Positions 27,258 to 39,884 are shown, counted from the first letter of the stretch. The stretch: DNA of 64,000 nucleotides from Acidovorax sp. Leaf160 (GCF_001424265.1 NZ_LMOV01000026.1:124001-188000); one strand, 5' to 3'. A program made the numbers and translations. Notes: generated by a model not told the origin, from the letters alone.

Positions 27258-28684
27258 ACGCACGCTGCTTCACCCGACCCGCCCGATCCACCACCCGCGC
27301 CCTGCTGGCGCTGGCCCTGCCGCTCTGGCTGGGCGCCTGCACGCTGCCCCGCCCCGCCGCCGAGGTGCCGGCCCCCGTGCCGGCCGGCTGGCAGGCGCCG
27401 CTGCCCCACCAGGGCCGCGTGGCCGACCTGGCCCGCTGGTGGGAACAGGCCGGCGACCCGCTGCTGGTCGAGTTGATCGGCGCGGCAGAGGACATCAGCC
27501 CCACCGTGGCCCAGGCCCGCTCGCGCATCGTGCAGGCCCGCGCCACGCAGACGGCCGCCCGCGCGGCGCTGCTGCCCACGCTGGACGGGCAGGCCACCGC
27601 CAGCCGGGGCGCCAATGAAAACGTGGGCGGCCTGGCCACCACAGCGCAGGCCAACCTGCAGGCGGGCTGGGAGATCGACCTGTTCGGCGGCAACGCCGCG
27701 GCCAGCGACGCGGCGCGCGAGCGCCTGTCGGGCGCGGGTGCGCGCTGGCACGAGGCGCGTGTCTCGGTCGCGGCCGAGGTGGCGCAGCAGCTCAGCAGCT
27801 GGCGCCAGTGCACGCGCCAGCTGGCCGTGGCCGAATCGGACGCCCGCTCGCGTGGCGAGACGGCGCGCCTGTCAGCCGAGAGCCAGCGCGCCGGCTTCAC
27901 CGCCCCGGCCACCGCCGCCCTGGCCGACGCGAGCTTCGCCGATGCCCGCGTGCGCGCCGCGCAGCAGCGCATGCAGTGCGAGATCGACGTGAAGACGCTG
28001 GTGGCGCTGACCGGCCGGCCCGAGCCCGAGCTGCGCGCCCGGCTGGCCGCCGCGCCCGCGCCGCGCACGCCCGATGCGCTGTTCGCCATTCCCGACCTGC
28101 CCGCGCAGACCATCGCCCAGCGGCCCGACGTGTACGCGGCCGAGCGCGAGGTGGCCGCCGCCAGCGCCGAGGTGGGCAATGCCCGCGCCCAGCGCTATCC
28201 GCGCCTGACGCTGGGCGGCTCGATCGGCCGCGGCACGGTGCGCACCGGCGGCGTCGAGGTGTCGAGCAACACCTGGTCGATCGGCCCGGTGGCGCTGTCG
28301 GTGCCGCTCTTTGACGGCGGCCGGCGTGCCGCGCAGGTGGACGCCGCCAGCGCCCGCTACGACGAGGCCGTCGCCACCTACCGCGCCACCGTGCGCCAGG
28401 CGGTGAGCGAGGTGGAACAGGCGCTGGTGCGGCTGGACAGCACCGCCGCCCGCAGCACCGACGCGCGCCGCGCCGCCGAGGGCTACCGCCGCTCGTTCGA
28501 CGGCACCCAGGCGCGCTGGCAGGCAGGCCTGGCCAGCCTGGTGGAGCTGGAGGACGCGCGCCGCACGGCCCTGGCGTCCGAAACCGCCCTGGTGGCGCTG
28601 GAGCAGGAGCGGATGGCGGCGTGGATCGCCCTCTACCGCGCCGCCGGCGGCGGCTGGGACGGCGTGCCGGACGCGGCACGCTGA
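27254..28684 (+). CDS. RND efflux outer-membrane channel, NodT family lipoprotein
   Basis: A 476-residue TolC-like channel. The lipoprotein signal ends in WLGAC (Cys29). Two outer-membrane-factor repeats follow, with the conserved LPTLDGQATAS, GWEIDLFGGN and RPDVYAAEREVAAASA segments. It would form the exit duct of the tripartite pump with the next two gene products. The order channel-adaptor-pump is reversed from the usual adaptor-pump-channel. It is translationally coupled to the TetR gene. Confidence 0.9.
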   Translation: MNARCFTRPARSTTRALLALALPLWLGACTLPRPAAEVPAPVPAGWQAPLPHQGRVADLARWWEQAGDPLLVELIGAAEDISPTVAQARSRIVQARATQTAARAALLPTLDGQATASRGANENVGGLATTAQANLQAGWEIDLFGGNAAASDAARERLSGAGARWHEARVSVAAEVAQQLSSWRQCTRQLAVAESDARSRGETARLSAESQRAGFTAPATAALADASFADARVRAAQQRMQCEIDVKTLVALTGRPEPELRARLAAAPAPRTPDALFAIPDLPAQTIAQRPDVYAAEREVAAASAEVGNARAQRYPRLTLGGSIGRGTVRTGGVEVSSNTWSIGPVALSVPLFDGGRRAAQVDAASARYDEAVATYRATVRQAVSEVEQALVRLDSTAARSTDARRAAEGYRRSFDGTQARWQAGLASLVELEDARRTALASETALVALEQERMAAWIALYRAAGGGWDGVPDAAR

Positions 28685-28743
28685 GCCGGCGCGCATTTTC
28701 TTTCTGATTTTTTCGATCTGACCGTACGAACGGAGCCGCTTCC

Positions 28744-29955
28744 ATGCCGCGCAAGACCTTCAAACCTTCCGTGATCGTTCTCGCCCTGGTGGGCATCGTG
28801 GGCGTGCTGGCTGCGGCCGGCGCCTTCTTCGCCAACCGCCCCGCCGACGCCGCCAAACCCGAGGCCGCTGCCGCCGCCGCCGAGCACGCGCCGCGCCCGG
28901 CGCTCGCCGTCACCGTGACGCAGCCGGTGCGCTCGGCCATCGAGCTGCGCCTGCCGGCCAACGGCAACATCGCCGCCTGGCAGGAAGCCGTGGTGGGGGC
29001 CGAGAGCAACGGCCTGCGGCTGACGGAAGTGCGCGTGAACGTGGGCGACGCCGTCAAGAAGGGCCAGGTGCTGGCCACCTTCGCGGCCGAGACCGTGCAG
29101 GCCGACGTGGCCCAAGCCCGCGCCAGCCTGCTGGAAGCCCGCGCCAGCGCGGCCGAAGCAGCAGCCAACGCCGAGCGGGCGCGCACGCTCACCCAGTCGG
29201 GCGCTTTGAGCGGCCAGCAGATCCAGCAGTACGCCACCGCCAGCGAAACCGCGCAGGCGCGGGTGGAGGCGGCGCAGGCCGCGCTGAACGCGCAGCAGGT
29301 GCGGCTGCGCAATGCGCAGGTGCTGGCGCCCGACAGCGGCGTGATCTCGTCGCGCACGGCCACCGTGGGCGCGGTGGTGAACGGGGGCGCGGAGCTCTTT
29401 CGCATGGTCACGCGGGGGCGGCTGGAATGGCGCGCCGAGGTCACCTCGTCCGACCTGCCGCGCATCCGCCCCGGGCAGAAGGCCACCGTCACGGCGGCCA
29501 GTGGCGCGCAGGTGCAGGGCACCGTGCGCATGGTGGCGCCCACGGTCGATCCGCAGACGCGCAACGGGCTGGTCTATGTGGACCTGCCCAGCCATCCGGA
29601 CATCCGCGCCGGCACCTATGCGCGGGGCGACTTCCAGCTGGGCGCACGGGAGGCCCTCACCGTGCCCCAGGCGGCCGTGGTGGTGCGCGATGGCTTCAGC
29701 AGCGTGTTCGAGGTGGCGCCGGACGGCCGCGTGGCCATGCGTCGCGTGCAGACCGGCCAGCGCGTGGGCGACCGGGTAGAGGTGGCCTCGGGCCTGGCCG
29801 AAGGCGTGCGCATCGTGGAGCGCGGCGGCGCCTTCCTGAACGACGGGGACCTGGTGCGGGTCGAGGCGGCGCCCGCCGTGCCGGCTGCAGCGCCGAGTTC
29901 AGCACCAAAACAGGCTCTAGCGCCCGTTCCATCAGCGCAGCCAGCTATTCAATAA
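28744..29955 (+). CDS. RND efflux periplasmic adaptor (membrane fusion protein)
   Basis: A 403-residue adaptor. One N-terminal transmembrane/signal segment is followed by a lipoyl-like domain (NGNIAAWQEAVVGAESNGLR), an alpha-hairpin (EARASAAEAAANAERARTL), and beta-barrel and membrane-proximal domains (GTVRMVAPTVDPQTRNGLVY). The last ~17 codons are formed by a copy of the dispersed repeat, so the C-terminal tail is probably not functional. Confidence 0.9.
   Translation: MPRKTFKPSVIVLALVGIVGVLAAAGAFFANRPADAAKPEAAAAAAEHAPRPALAVTVTQPVRSAIELRLPANGNIAAWQEAVVGAESNGLRLTEVRVNVGDAVKKGQVLATFAAETVQADVAQARASLLEARASAAEAAANAERARTLTQSGALSGQQIQQYATASETAQARVEAAQAALNAQQVRLRNAQVLAPDSGVISSRTATVGAVVNGGAELFRMVTRGRLEWRAEVTSSDLPRIRPGQKATVTAASGAQVQGTVRMVAPTVDPQTRNGLVYVDLPSHPDIRAGTYARGDFQLGAREALTVPQAAVVVRDGFSSVFEVAPDGRVAMRRVQTGQRVGDRVEVASGLAEGVRIVERGGAFLNDGDLVRVEAAPAVPAAAPSSAPKQALAPVPSAQPAIQ
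29903..29954. repeat. Dispersed intergenic repeat, copy 4, inside the adaptor 3' end
   Basis: CACCAAAACAGGCTCTAGCG, then CCATCAGCGC and AGCCAGCTATTCAATA follow the repeat layout. It includes all but the last base of the adaptor stop codon. Confidence 0.55.
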
Positions 29956-29965
29956 GGAGCAAACG

Positions 29966-30052
29966 ATGCCTTCGTTCGCCCCCCGCACCGCCATCCGCCG
30001 CGCGCCGCCCGGCGCGTGCAACGCCCCCGCCGCCCAGAGGCCGCAGCCATGA
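29966..30052 (+). CDS. Possible 28-residue leader ORF coupled to the RND pump
   Basis: ATG 29966 has an excellent AAGGAG site and reads 28 codons (MPSFAPRTAIRRAPPG...) before TGA 30050-30052, which overlaps the pump ATG (ATGA) in a different frame. The pump gene itself has only a weak AGAGG. The peptide may be translated only to carry ribosomes to the pump start, or may be an attenuating leader. Its protein sequence shows nothing recognisable. Confidence 0.4.
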   Translation: MPSFAPRTAIRRAPPGACNAPAAQRPQP

Positions 30053-33000
30053 ACCTGTCCGCCTGGTCGATCCGCAACCCCATTCCGGCCGCGATGCTGT
30101 TCGTGCTGCTCACGCTGGCCGGTCTGCTCGCCTTCCGGTCGATGAAGGTGCAGAACTTTCCCGACATGGACCTGCCGGTGGTGATGGTCACCGCCGCGCT
30201 GCCGGGCGCCGCGCCCGGCCAGCTCGAATCGGACGTGGCGCGCAAGATCGAGAACGCCATCGCCACCACGCAGGGCCTGAAGCACATCACCACCACGCTG
30301 GTGGATGGCACGGCCACCATCGCGGCCGAATTCCAGCTGGAAAAGCCCGTGCAGGAGGCGGTGGACGACGTGCGCTCGGCCGTGAGCCGGGTGCGGGCCG
30401 ACCTGCCGGCCGACCTGCGCGACCCCATCGTCGCCAAGCTGGAGCTGTCGTCCCAGCCCATCCTCGCCTTCGCCATCGCGTCCGACCGCATGGATGCCGA
30501 GGCGCTGTCGTGGTTCGTGGACGACACGCTCACCCGCCGGCTGCTGGCCGTGCCGGGCGTGGGCGCGGTGGGCCGCGTGGGCGGGGTGACGCGCGAGGTG
30601 CGCGTGGCGCTGGACGCGCTCAAGCTGCAGGCGCTGGGCGCCACCGCGGCCGACGTGTCGCGCCAGCTGCGCGCGGTGCAGGTGGAGAGCGCGGGCGGCC
30701 GGGCCGATCTGGGGAGCGCCGAGCAGCCCCTGCGCACCATCGCCACGGTGCAGACGGCCGGGGAGATCGCCGCGCTGCAGATCCCGCTCTCGCGCGGCGG
30801 GCACGTCCGCCTGGACCAGGTGGCGACGGTGAGCGACACGGTGGCCGAGCAACGCTCCGCCGCGTTGCTGAACGGCCAGCCGGTGATCGGCTTCGAGGTG
30901 TCGCGCAGCCGGGGCGCGAGCGAGGTCGACGTGGGCGCGGGCGTGCAGCGCGCGCTCGACCAATTGCTGGCCGAGCACCCCGACCTGAAGCTCACCCGCA
31001 CCTTCGACTTCGTGCGCATCGCGCAGGACGAGTACGACAGCTCCATGCGCCTTCTGTACGAAGGCGCGATCCTGGCGGTGGTGGTGGTGTGGCTGTTCCT
31101 GCGCAACTGGCGCGCGACCATCGTGTCGGCGGTGGCGCTGCCGCTGTCGGTCATTCCGGCCTTCATCGGCATGCAGATGCTGGGCTTCTCGATCAACATC
31201 ATCACGCTGCTGGCGCTGTCGCTGGTGGTGGGCATCCTGGTGGACGACGCCATCGTGGAGGTGGAGAACATCGTGCGCCACCTGCGCATGGGCAAGAGCC
31301 CGTACCAGGCGGCGATGGAGGCAGCCGACGAGATCGGCCTGGCGGTGATCGCCACCACCTTCACGCTGATCGCCGTGTTCCTGCCGACCGCCTTCATGAG
31401 CGGCGTGGCCGGACGCTTCTTCAAGCAGTTCGGCTGGACGGCGGCGCTGGCGGTGTTCGCCTCGCTGGTGGTGGCGCGGCTGCTGACGCCGATGATGGCC
31501 GCCTACCTCATGAAGCCGCTGGTGGGCCAGGAAAAGGAGCCGCGCTGGCTGGCCGCGTACATGCGCGCCTCGGCCTGGTGCCTCAGGCACCGCATCGTCA
31601 CGCTGGCCGGCGCGCTGGTGTTCTTCGTCGCTTCGCTGGCGCTGATCCCGCTGCTGCCCTCGGGCTTCATCCCGGCGGACGACAACGAGCAGACGCAGGT
31701 GACGCTGGAGCTGCCGCCCGGCACCAAGCTGCCCGAGACGCAGGCCGTGGTGGCGCAGGCGGCCGAGCGGCTGCGCGGCGTGGGCCACATCGAGAGCATC
31801 TACACGGCCATAGGCGGCGGATCTTCGGGCGCCGATCCGTTCGCGGGCTCGGGCGCGAGCGACCCGCGCAAGGCCACCATGACGCTGCGCCTGGCGCCGC
31901 GCGGCGAGCGCCCGCGCAAGCAGGCCATCGAGCAGCAGCTGCGCACCGCGCTGGAGGGCCTGCCCGGCGTGCGCGTGAAGATCGGCCTGGGCGGATCGAA
32001 CGACAAGTACGTGCTGGCGCTGGCCAGCGAAGACCCGCAGGCGCTGGCGACGGCCGCCCGTGCGGTGGAGCGCGACATCCGCACCATCCCCGGCATCGGC
32101 GGGGTGAGTTCCACCGCCAGCCTGGTGCGCCCCGAGATCGCCGTGCGGCCGGACTTCGCCCGCGCCGCCGACCTGGGCGTGACCAGCAACGCGATTGCCG
32201 AGACGCTGCGCGTGGCCACCGTGGGCGACTACGACCAGTACCTGCCCAAGCTCAACCTGGCGCAGCGGCAGGTACCCATCGTCGTGCGCCTGAACGACGC
32301 CGCCCGTCAGGACCTGTCGGTGCTGGAGCGCCTGACGGTGCCCGGCGCGCGCGGCGCGGTGCGGCTGGGCGAGGTCGCCACGCTGGAGGTGGCGGGCGGG
32401 CCGGCCGTCATCAGCCGCTACGACCGCTCGCGCAACGTCAACTTCGAGATCGAGCTGGGTGCGCGCGGCCTGGGCGAGGTGACCGACGCCGTCAAGCAGC
32501 TGCCCGCCGTGCGCGGCCTGCCGGCCAGCGTGCGCCTGATCGACGTGGGCGACGCGGAGATGATGGGCGAGCTGTTCGCCAGCTTCGGCCTGGCGATGCT
32601 GACCGGCGTGGTCTGCATCTACATCGTGCTGGTGCTGCTGTTCAAGGACTTCCTGCAGCCGGTCACCATCCTGATGGCCCTGCCGCTGTCGCTGGGCGGC
32701 GCCTTCGTGGGCCTGTTGATCGCGGGCAAGAGCTTTTCCATGCCCTCGCTGATCGGGCTGATCATGCTGATGGGCATCGCCACGAAGAACTCCATCCTGC
32801 TGGTGGAGTACGCCATCGTCGCCCGCCGCGAAGGCATGAGCCGGCTGGACGCGCTGCTGGACGCCTGCCACAAGCGCGCCCGCCCCATCATCATGACCAC
32901 GCTGGCCATGGGCGCTGGGATGATGCCCATCGCCCTGGCGCTGGGCGAGGCCGACATGAGCTTCCGTTCGCCCATGGCGGTGGCGGTGATCGGCGGGCTG

Positions 33001-33126
33001 ATCACCTCCACCATCCTGAGCCTGCTGGTGGTGCCGGCCGTGTTCACCTACATCGACGACTTCGAGCAGTGGTTCATGCGCACCGTGCTGCGGCGCAAGG
33101 GGCATGGCGAGGGAAGCTCTGCATGA
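30049..33126 (+). CDS. RND efflux pump, inner-membrane permease (AcrB/MdtB superfamily)
   Basis: A 1025-residue proton-driven pump. The N-terminus (MNLSAWSIRNPIPAAMLF) and VQNFPDMDLPVVMVTAALPG are typical of the HAE-RND group. TM4 carries the proton-relay pair (GILVDDAIVEVENIVRH) and TM10 the Lys of GIATKNSILLVEYA. Two large periplasmic loops and twelve predicted helices are present. It forms a tripartite pump with the two preceding gene products; substrates are likely hydrophobic drugs or plant phenolics, but that is inference. Confidence 0.95.
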   Translation: MNLSAWSIRNPIPAAMLFVLLTLAGLLAFRSMKVQNFPDMDLPVVMVTAALPGAAPGQLESDVARKIENAIATTQGLKHITTTLVDGTATIAAEFQLEKPVQEAVDDVRSAVSRVRADLPADLRDPIVAKLELSSQPILAFAIASDRMDAEALSWFVDDTLTRRLLAVPGVGAVGRVGGVTREVRVALDALKLQALGATAADVSRQLRAVQVESAGGRADLGSAEQPLRTIATVQTAGEIAALQIPLSRGGHVRLDQVATVSDTVAEQRSAALLNGQPVIGFEVSRSRGASEVDVGAGVQRALDQLLAEHPDLKLTRTFDFVRIAQDEYDSSMRLLYEGAILAVVVVWLFLRNWRATIVSAVALPLSVIPAFIGMQMLGFSINIITLLALSLVVGILVDDAIVEVENIVRHLRMGKSPYQAAMEAADEIGLAVIATTFTLIAVFLPTAFMSGVAGRFFKQFGWTAALAVFASLVVARLLTPMMAAYLMKPLVGQEKEPRWLAAYMRASAWCLRHRIVTLAGALVFFVASLALIPLLPSGFIPADDNEQTQVTLELPPGTKLPETQAVVAQAAERLRGVGHIESIYTAIGGGSSGADPFAGSGASDPRKATMTLRLAPRGERPRKQAIEQQLRTALEGLPGVRVKIGLGGSNDKYVLALASEDPQALATAARAVERDIRTIPGIGGVSSTASLVRPEIAVRPDFARAADLGVTSNAIAETLRVATVGDYDQYLPKLNLAQRQVPIVVRLNDAARQDLSVLERLTVPGARGAVRLGEVATLEVAGGPAVISRYDRSRNVNFEIELGARGLGEVTDAVKQLPAVRGLPASVRLIDVGDAEMMGELFASFGLAMLTGVVCIYIVLVLLFKDFLQPVTILMALPLSLGGAFVGLLIAGKSFSMPSLIGLIMLMGIATKNSILLVEYAIVARREGMSRLDALLDACHKRARPIIMTTLAMGAGMMPIALALGEADMSFRSPMAVAVIGGLITSTILSLLVVPAVFTYIDDFEQWFMRTVLRRKGHGEGSSA

Positions 33127-33145
33127 ATCGAGCGGCAAGTGGGCG

Positions 33146-33237
33146 CTGCGGATCGGGAGGGGCTGCAAGGCGCAAACCGTAGCCATAGCGGGGCTATGGC
33201 GAGGATTTGCAACGCCGCAGACTGCCCGAATCCGCAG
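33146..33237. repeat. Long imperfect inverted repeat after the RND operon
   Basis: Two ~44-bp arms starting CTGCGGATCGGG and ending CCCGAATCCGCAG pair imperfectly around a CCATAG/CTATGG tip with a CGGGG loop. No T run follows. It could stabilise the 3' end of the efflux mRNA or be a mobile repeat. Confidence 0.6.
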
Positions 33238-33283
33238 ATGCACACGGCGGGGTGATTCGTGCAGAGGCTCCCCAGGGTGCGCG

Positions 33284-33295
33284 GGGATAATGCAG
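33284..33295 (+). promoter_or_regulatory. Putative promoter -10 box upstream of the Uma2-like gene
   Basis: GGGATAATGCAG, a GATAAT -10-like box, occurs identically upstream of the HD-GYP gene at 37577. It lies 31 bp before the Uma2 start. Confidence 0.45.
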
Positions 33296-33326
33296 GCTTC
33301 TCCACCCCCACCGCACGAGGCACGCC

Positions 33327-33899
33327 ATGGCACGACCGCAGCACCAGCCGCACCTGACGGCGGACGACTACCTGGCCTGGGAGGCCACCCAGGAAGAACG
33401 CCATGAGTACCTGGACGGCGAGGTGTTCGCCATGGCGGGGGCGGAAGACCGGCACGTGATGGTGGCCGGCAACCTCTACATGGCCTTGCGCAATCATCTG
33501 CGCGGCGGCCCCTGCAAGACCTATATGAGCGACATGCGGCTGCACGTGGCCGCCTCCAACGCCTACTTCTACCCCGACGTACTGGTGACCTGCGACGCGG
33601 GCGACCATGCGAGCCGGCTGTCCAAGTCCCAGCCGACGCTGGTCGCCGAGGTGCTTTCCACCGGCACAGCCAGCTACGACCGGGGCGCCAAGTTCGCCCA
33701 TTACCGCCACATCGGCCGGCTGGCCGAATACGTGCTGATCGACATCGACCGCCGCGCCACCGACGTCTACCGCAAGGGCGCGGACGGGCTCTGGGTGCTG
33801 CACCCGTTCGCGGGCGAGGACACCGTGGAGCTGGCCAGCGTGGCGCTGCGGCTGCCGGCGGCCGAGCTGTTTGCCGACCTGGAGCCAGACGCGGTTTGA
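33327..33899 (+). CDS. Uma2-family (DUF820) PD-(D/E)XK nuclease-like protein
   Basis: A 190-residue protein with the Uma2 layout: LTADDYLAWEATQEERHEYL at the N-terminus, YFYPDVLVTC supplying the catalytic Asp, and TLVAEVLSTGTASYD supplying the E-x-(S/K)-type position. The fold is restriction-endonuclease-like, but the cellular role of Uma2 proteins is not established. The family is abundant in cyanobacteria and scattered in proteobacteria. It stands alone here between the efflux operon and the SNF2 gene and ends in a copy of the dispersed repeat. Confidence 0.85.
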   Translation: MARPQHQPHLTADDYLAWEATQEERHEYLDGEVFAMAGAEDRHVMVAGNLYMALRNHLRGGPCKTYMSDMRLHVAASNAYFYPDVLVTCDAGDHASRLSKSQPTLVAEVLSTGTASYDRGAKFAHYRHIGRLAEYVLIDIDRRATDVYRKGADGLWVLHPFAGEDTVELASVALRLPAAELFADLEPDAV

Positions 33900-33966
33900 A
33901 TTTCGGAAGAAAAGTGGCCCTGGCGCTTGCCGCATCAGGGTATGCAGCTACATTTTTGATAGCAAA
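33898..33966. repeat. Dispersed intergenic repeat, copy 5
   Basis: GAATTTCGGAAGAAAAGTGG, then CTGGCGCTTGCCGCATCAGG and GCAGCTACATTTTTGATAGC. It starts inside the Uma2 stop codon and fills most of the gap to the SNF2 gene. Confidence 0.65.
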
Positions 33967-34011
33967 CCGCCTGGCAGGCCGTGACCTGCGGCGGGGCGGC
34001 CCGCAGACTTC

Positions 34012-37476
<3,465 letters not shown>

Positions 37477-37576
37477 CGGGTTCGCCGCGTCGGGCGAAAG
37501 GAGGGGCGCGGTGTGAATGGGTCGAACTGGCGGGGTTTGCCCCCAGTCGTCGAACCAGCGCAAAGCCCGGCCGCAC

Positions 37577-37588
37577 GGGATAATGCAG
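37577..37588 (+). promoter_or_regulatory. Putative promoter -10 box upstream of the HD-GYP-like gene
   Basis: GGGATAATGCAG, identical to 33284-33295. The in-frame ATG at 37583 lies inside this box, which favours ATG 37595 as the real start and implies a very short leader. Confidence 0.45.
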
Positions 37589-37594
37589 CGCTCC

Positions 37595-38818
37595 ATGAAC
37601 CTCGTTCCTCTGAACATCGACAGCATCCAGCTCGGCCAGCCGCTGCCCTTCGTGCTGCGCGACTCGGAGGGGTTGCTGCTGGCCCAGAAGGGCTATGTCG
37701 TCCGTACCCGTGCCGAACTCGACGCGATGCTGGCCCGCGGCCTGCAGCTGTGCGTGGACACCGCCGAATCCGGCGACAGCCACCGGGCCTACGTGGCGCA
37801 GCTGCACCGCATGCTCAACACAGACCAGGCGCTGGGGCAGATCGCGGCGGTGAAGCTCACAGCCGGCAGTGCGCCGGCCAAGCCCGAGCGGCCCGCAGCG
37901 CCTTCCGGCCGCATCGACTGGGGCGAAACCCAACTGCGGGCGACGCAGCTGCTGCGCTCGCCCGCAGCGGCGCCGGATTTCCCGGCGCGCCTGCAGGCAC
38001 TGCATGCCGACCTGGCACGCCAGGTGGAGACCCAGCCCGACCCGACGCTGCTGGCGCTGATGCATCTGGCGGCCCGCGAGATCCGGATGTACAGCGCCAC
38101 CCACGCCATGCTGGTGTCCTGCATCGTCATGCTGGTGGCCCGCGAAACCCTGCGCTGGCCGGCGGAGCGCGTGCAGACGCTGGGGCTGGCGGCGCTGTCG
38201 ATGAACATTTCGATGACGGCCCTGCAGGACCAGCTGGCCCTGCAGACGCAGCCGCTGACCTCCGAACAGATGAACGCCGTGGACACCCACGTCGACCGTT
38301 CGGTGGCGCAGCTGCGCGCCCTGGGCGTGACCGACGCGGTCTGGCTGGAAGCCGTGGCCGAGCACCACCGGCGCGCGCCCGGCCCACTGGCCGGGCGCAC
38401 CGAGGGCCAGCAGATGGGCCGGCTGATCCAGCGGGCCGACACGTTCAGCGCCCGCATGTCGCCGCGCTCCACCCGCAACCCCATGCCGGTGACGGCTGCC
38501 CTGCAGGCCAGCTACCACGACGAGAACCAGAAGGTGGACGAAGCCGGCGCGGCCATGGTGCGTACCCTGGGCATCTACCCGCCGGGTGCCTACGTACGGC
38601 TCGCATCGCAGGAAGTGGCGGTGGTGCTGCGGCGCGGTGCCAGCGCCACCACGCCCCGGGTGGCCGTGGTGCTGAACCAGAGCGGCATGCCGACGGGCGA
38701 GCTGATCCCGCGCGATACCCGGCAGCCCGCCTGGAAGGTGGTGGCGCCCGTGGCAAGGCACGACGTGCGGGTGCAGGTGCGGCTGGAGCGCCTGCTGCTG
38801 CTGGCCGAGCGCGGCTGA
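37595..38818 (+). CDS. Degenerate HD-GYP-domain protein with DUF3391
   Basis: A 407-residue cytosolic protein. The N-terminal ~65 residues match DUF3391, which precedes HD-GYP domains. The C-terminal part keeps the HD-GYP helical layout (SATHAMLVSCIVML, LTSEQMNAVDTHVDRSVAQL, AVAEHHRR, IQRADTFSARM). The metal-binding His-Asp pair is missing (LHDIGK position reads LSMNISM) and no GYP motif follows the His pair. It is therefore unlikely to hydrolyse cyclic-di-GMP; a binding or regulatory role is more plausible. ATG 37583 is an alternative start four residues upstream. Confidence 0.75.
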   Translation: MNLVPLNIDSIQLGQPLPFVLRDSEGLLLAQKGYVVRTRAELDAMLARGLQLCVDTAESGDSHRAYVAQLHRMLNTDQALGQIAAVKLTAGSAPAKPERPAAPSGRIDWGETQLRATQLLRSPAAAPDFPARLQALHADLARQVETQPDPTLLALMHLAAREIRMYSATHAMLVSCIVMLVARETLRWPAERVQTLGLAALSMNISMTALQDQLALQTQPLTSEQMNAVDTHVDRSVAQLRALGVTDAVWLEAVAEHHRRAPGPLAGRTEGQQMGRLIQRADTFSARMSPRSTRNPMPVTAALQASYHDENQKVDEAGAAMVRTLGIYPPGAYVRLASQEVAVVLRRGASATTPRVAVVLNQSGMPTGELIPRDTRQPAWKVVAPVARHDVRVQVRLERLLLLAERG

Positions 38819-39052
38819 GAACCTGCCCATCTCGCAGGGGACGGGGCCGCTGCGCCTGCCGCCACGCAGGGCGGCCGGAACGAGAGCCAGGGCCCGCTGC
38901 CGGCATGACCGGCGCCCGGGTTCCTCAGCGCGGAACCATTGCAGCCCCCGGGCTGCCATGCCACGATCGGGCGCTGGGACCTGATCCGTCGTCCGGTTCG
39001 CACCGTAGAAGCTGCCAAGCTCCCGATCGTCCGATCACAGAGGAACACCACC

Positions 39053-39715
39053 ATGCGCCGCATCCACCTTGCTGCTGCCCCGTCCTTCGCCCACGGCCTG
39101 GCGCTGTCGGCCCTCACCGCCGCCGCAGCGGCATGCGCCGGGCCGGCCGCCCTGGCTGCCAATGCCGCGAGCCCGGTGCGCGCTGCTGCCGCCCCGGTCC
39201 CTGGCACCGCCCCTGCCACCGCCACCGCCGTCTGCCCGGCGCTGCTGAACCACCGCTTCGACCGGCTGCAGGACGAGGCGCCCCAGTCGCTCTGCCAGTA
39301 CGCGGGCAAGGTGGTCCTGGTGGTCAACACCGCCAGCTACTGCGGCTTCACCGGCCAGTACAAGGGGCTGGAAGCGCTTTACGCCAAGTACCGCGACCGG
39401 GGGCTGGTGGTGCTGGGGTTCCCATCGAACGACTTCGCGCAGGAGGGCGGCAGCAACACGCAGATCGCCGAGTTCTGCGAGAACACCTTCGGCGTGAAAT
39501 TTCCGATGTTCGCCAAGAGCGCGGTGCGCGGCAGCGATGCATCGCCCTTCTACCGCCAACTGGCGGAGCAGGCCGGCCAGGCGCCACGCTGGAACTTCCA
39601 CAAGTACGTGGTGGGCCGCTCCGGCACCGTGGTGGGCAGCTTCGGCAGCTCGGTCGACCCCATGAGCAAACCGGTGGTGGATCTGGTAGAGCAGCAACTG
39701 TTGGTAAAGCCGTGA
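39053..39715 (+). CDS. Secreted glutathione peroxidase family protein
   Basis: A 220-residue peroxidase with an N-terminal export signal (~40 residues, Ala-rich, with a Cys in AAACAG that may or may not be a lipobox). The catalytic tetrad is present: Cys in NTASYCGFTGQY, Gln in FAQEGG, and Trp-Asn in RWNFHKYVV. It reduces peroxides in the periplasm, using thioredoxin- or glutathione-type thiols. AGAGGA precedes ATG 39053. The 234 bp upstream (38819-39052) hold no gene. Confidence 0.9.
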   Translation: MRRIHLAAAPSFAHGLALSALTAAAAACAGPAALAANAASPVRAAAAPVPGTAPATATAVCPALLNHRFDRLQDEAPQSLCQYAGKVVLVVNTASYCGFTGQYKGLEALYAKYRDRGLVVLGFPSNDFAQEGGSNTQIAEFCENTFGVKFPMFAKSAVRGSDASPFYRQLAEQAGQAPRWNFHKYVVGRSGTVVGSFGSSVDPMSKPVVDLVEQQLLVKP

Positions 39716-39884
39716 GCCAGGCGGCCCTTCGCGCTTTCAGGCTATCGATTTCGCCTTATCATTTGTACCTGACGACAGGTTTACAAAAGTTTTAAAATTT
39801 CTCGGGTTTCCACGGAACTTTTAAAGCCAAACCTTAGTCAATGAAGTAAGTAACGCGCACTTCATGGTCACCACATTGATTACT

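Noticed and set aside
33146-33237. CRISPR-like palindrome
   Set aside because: There is a single inverted repeat with no regularly spaced direct repeats or cas genes anywhere in the window.
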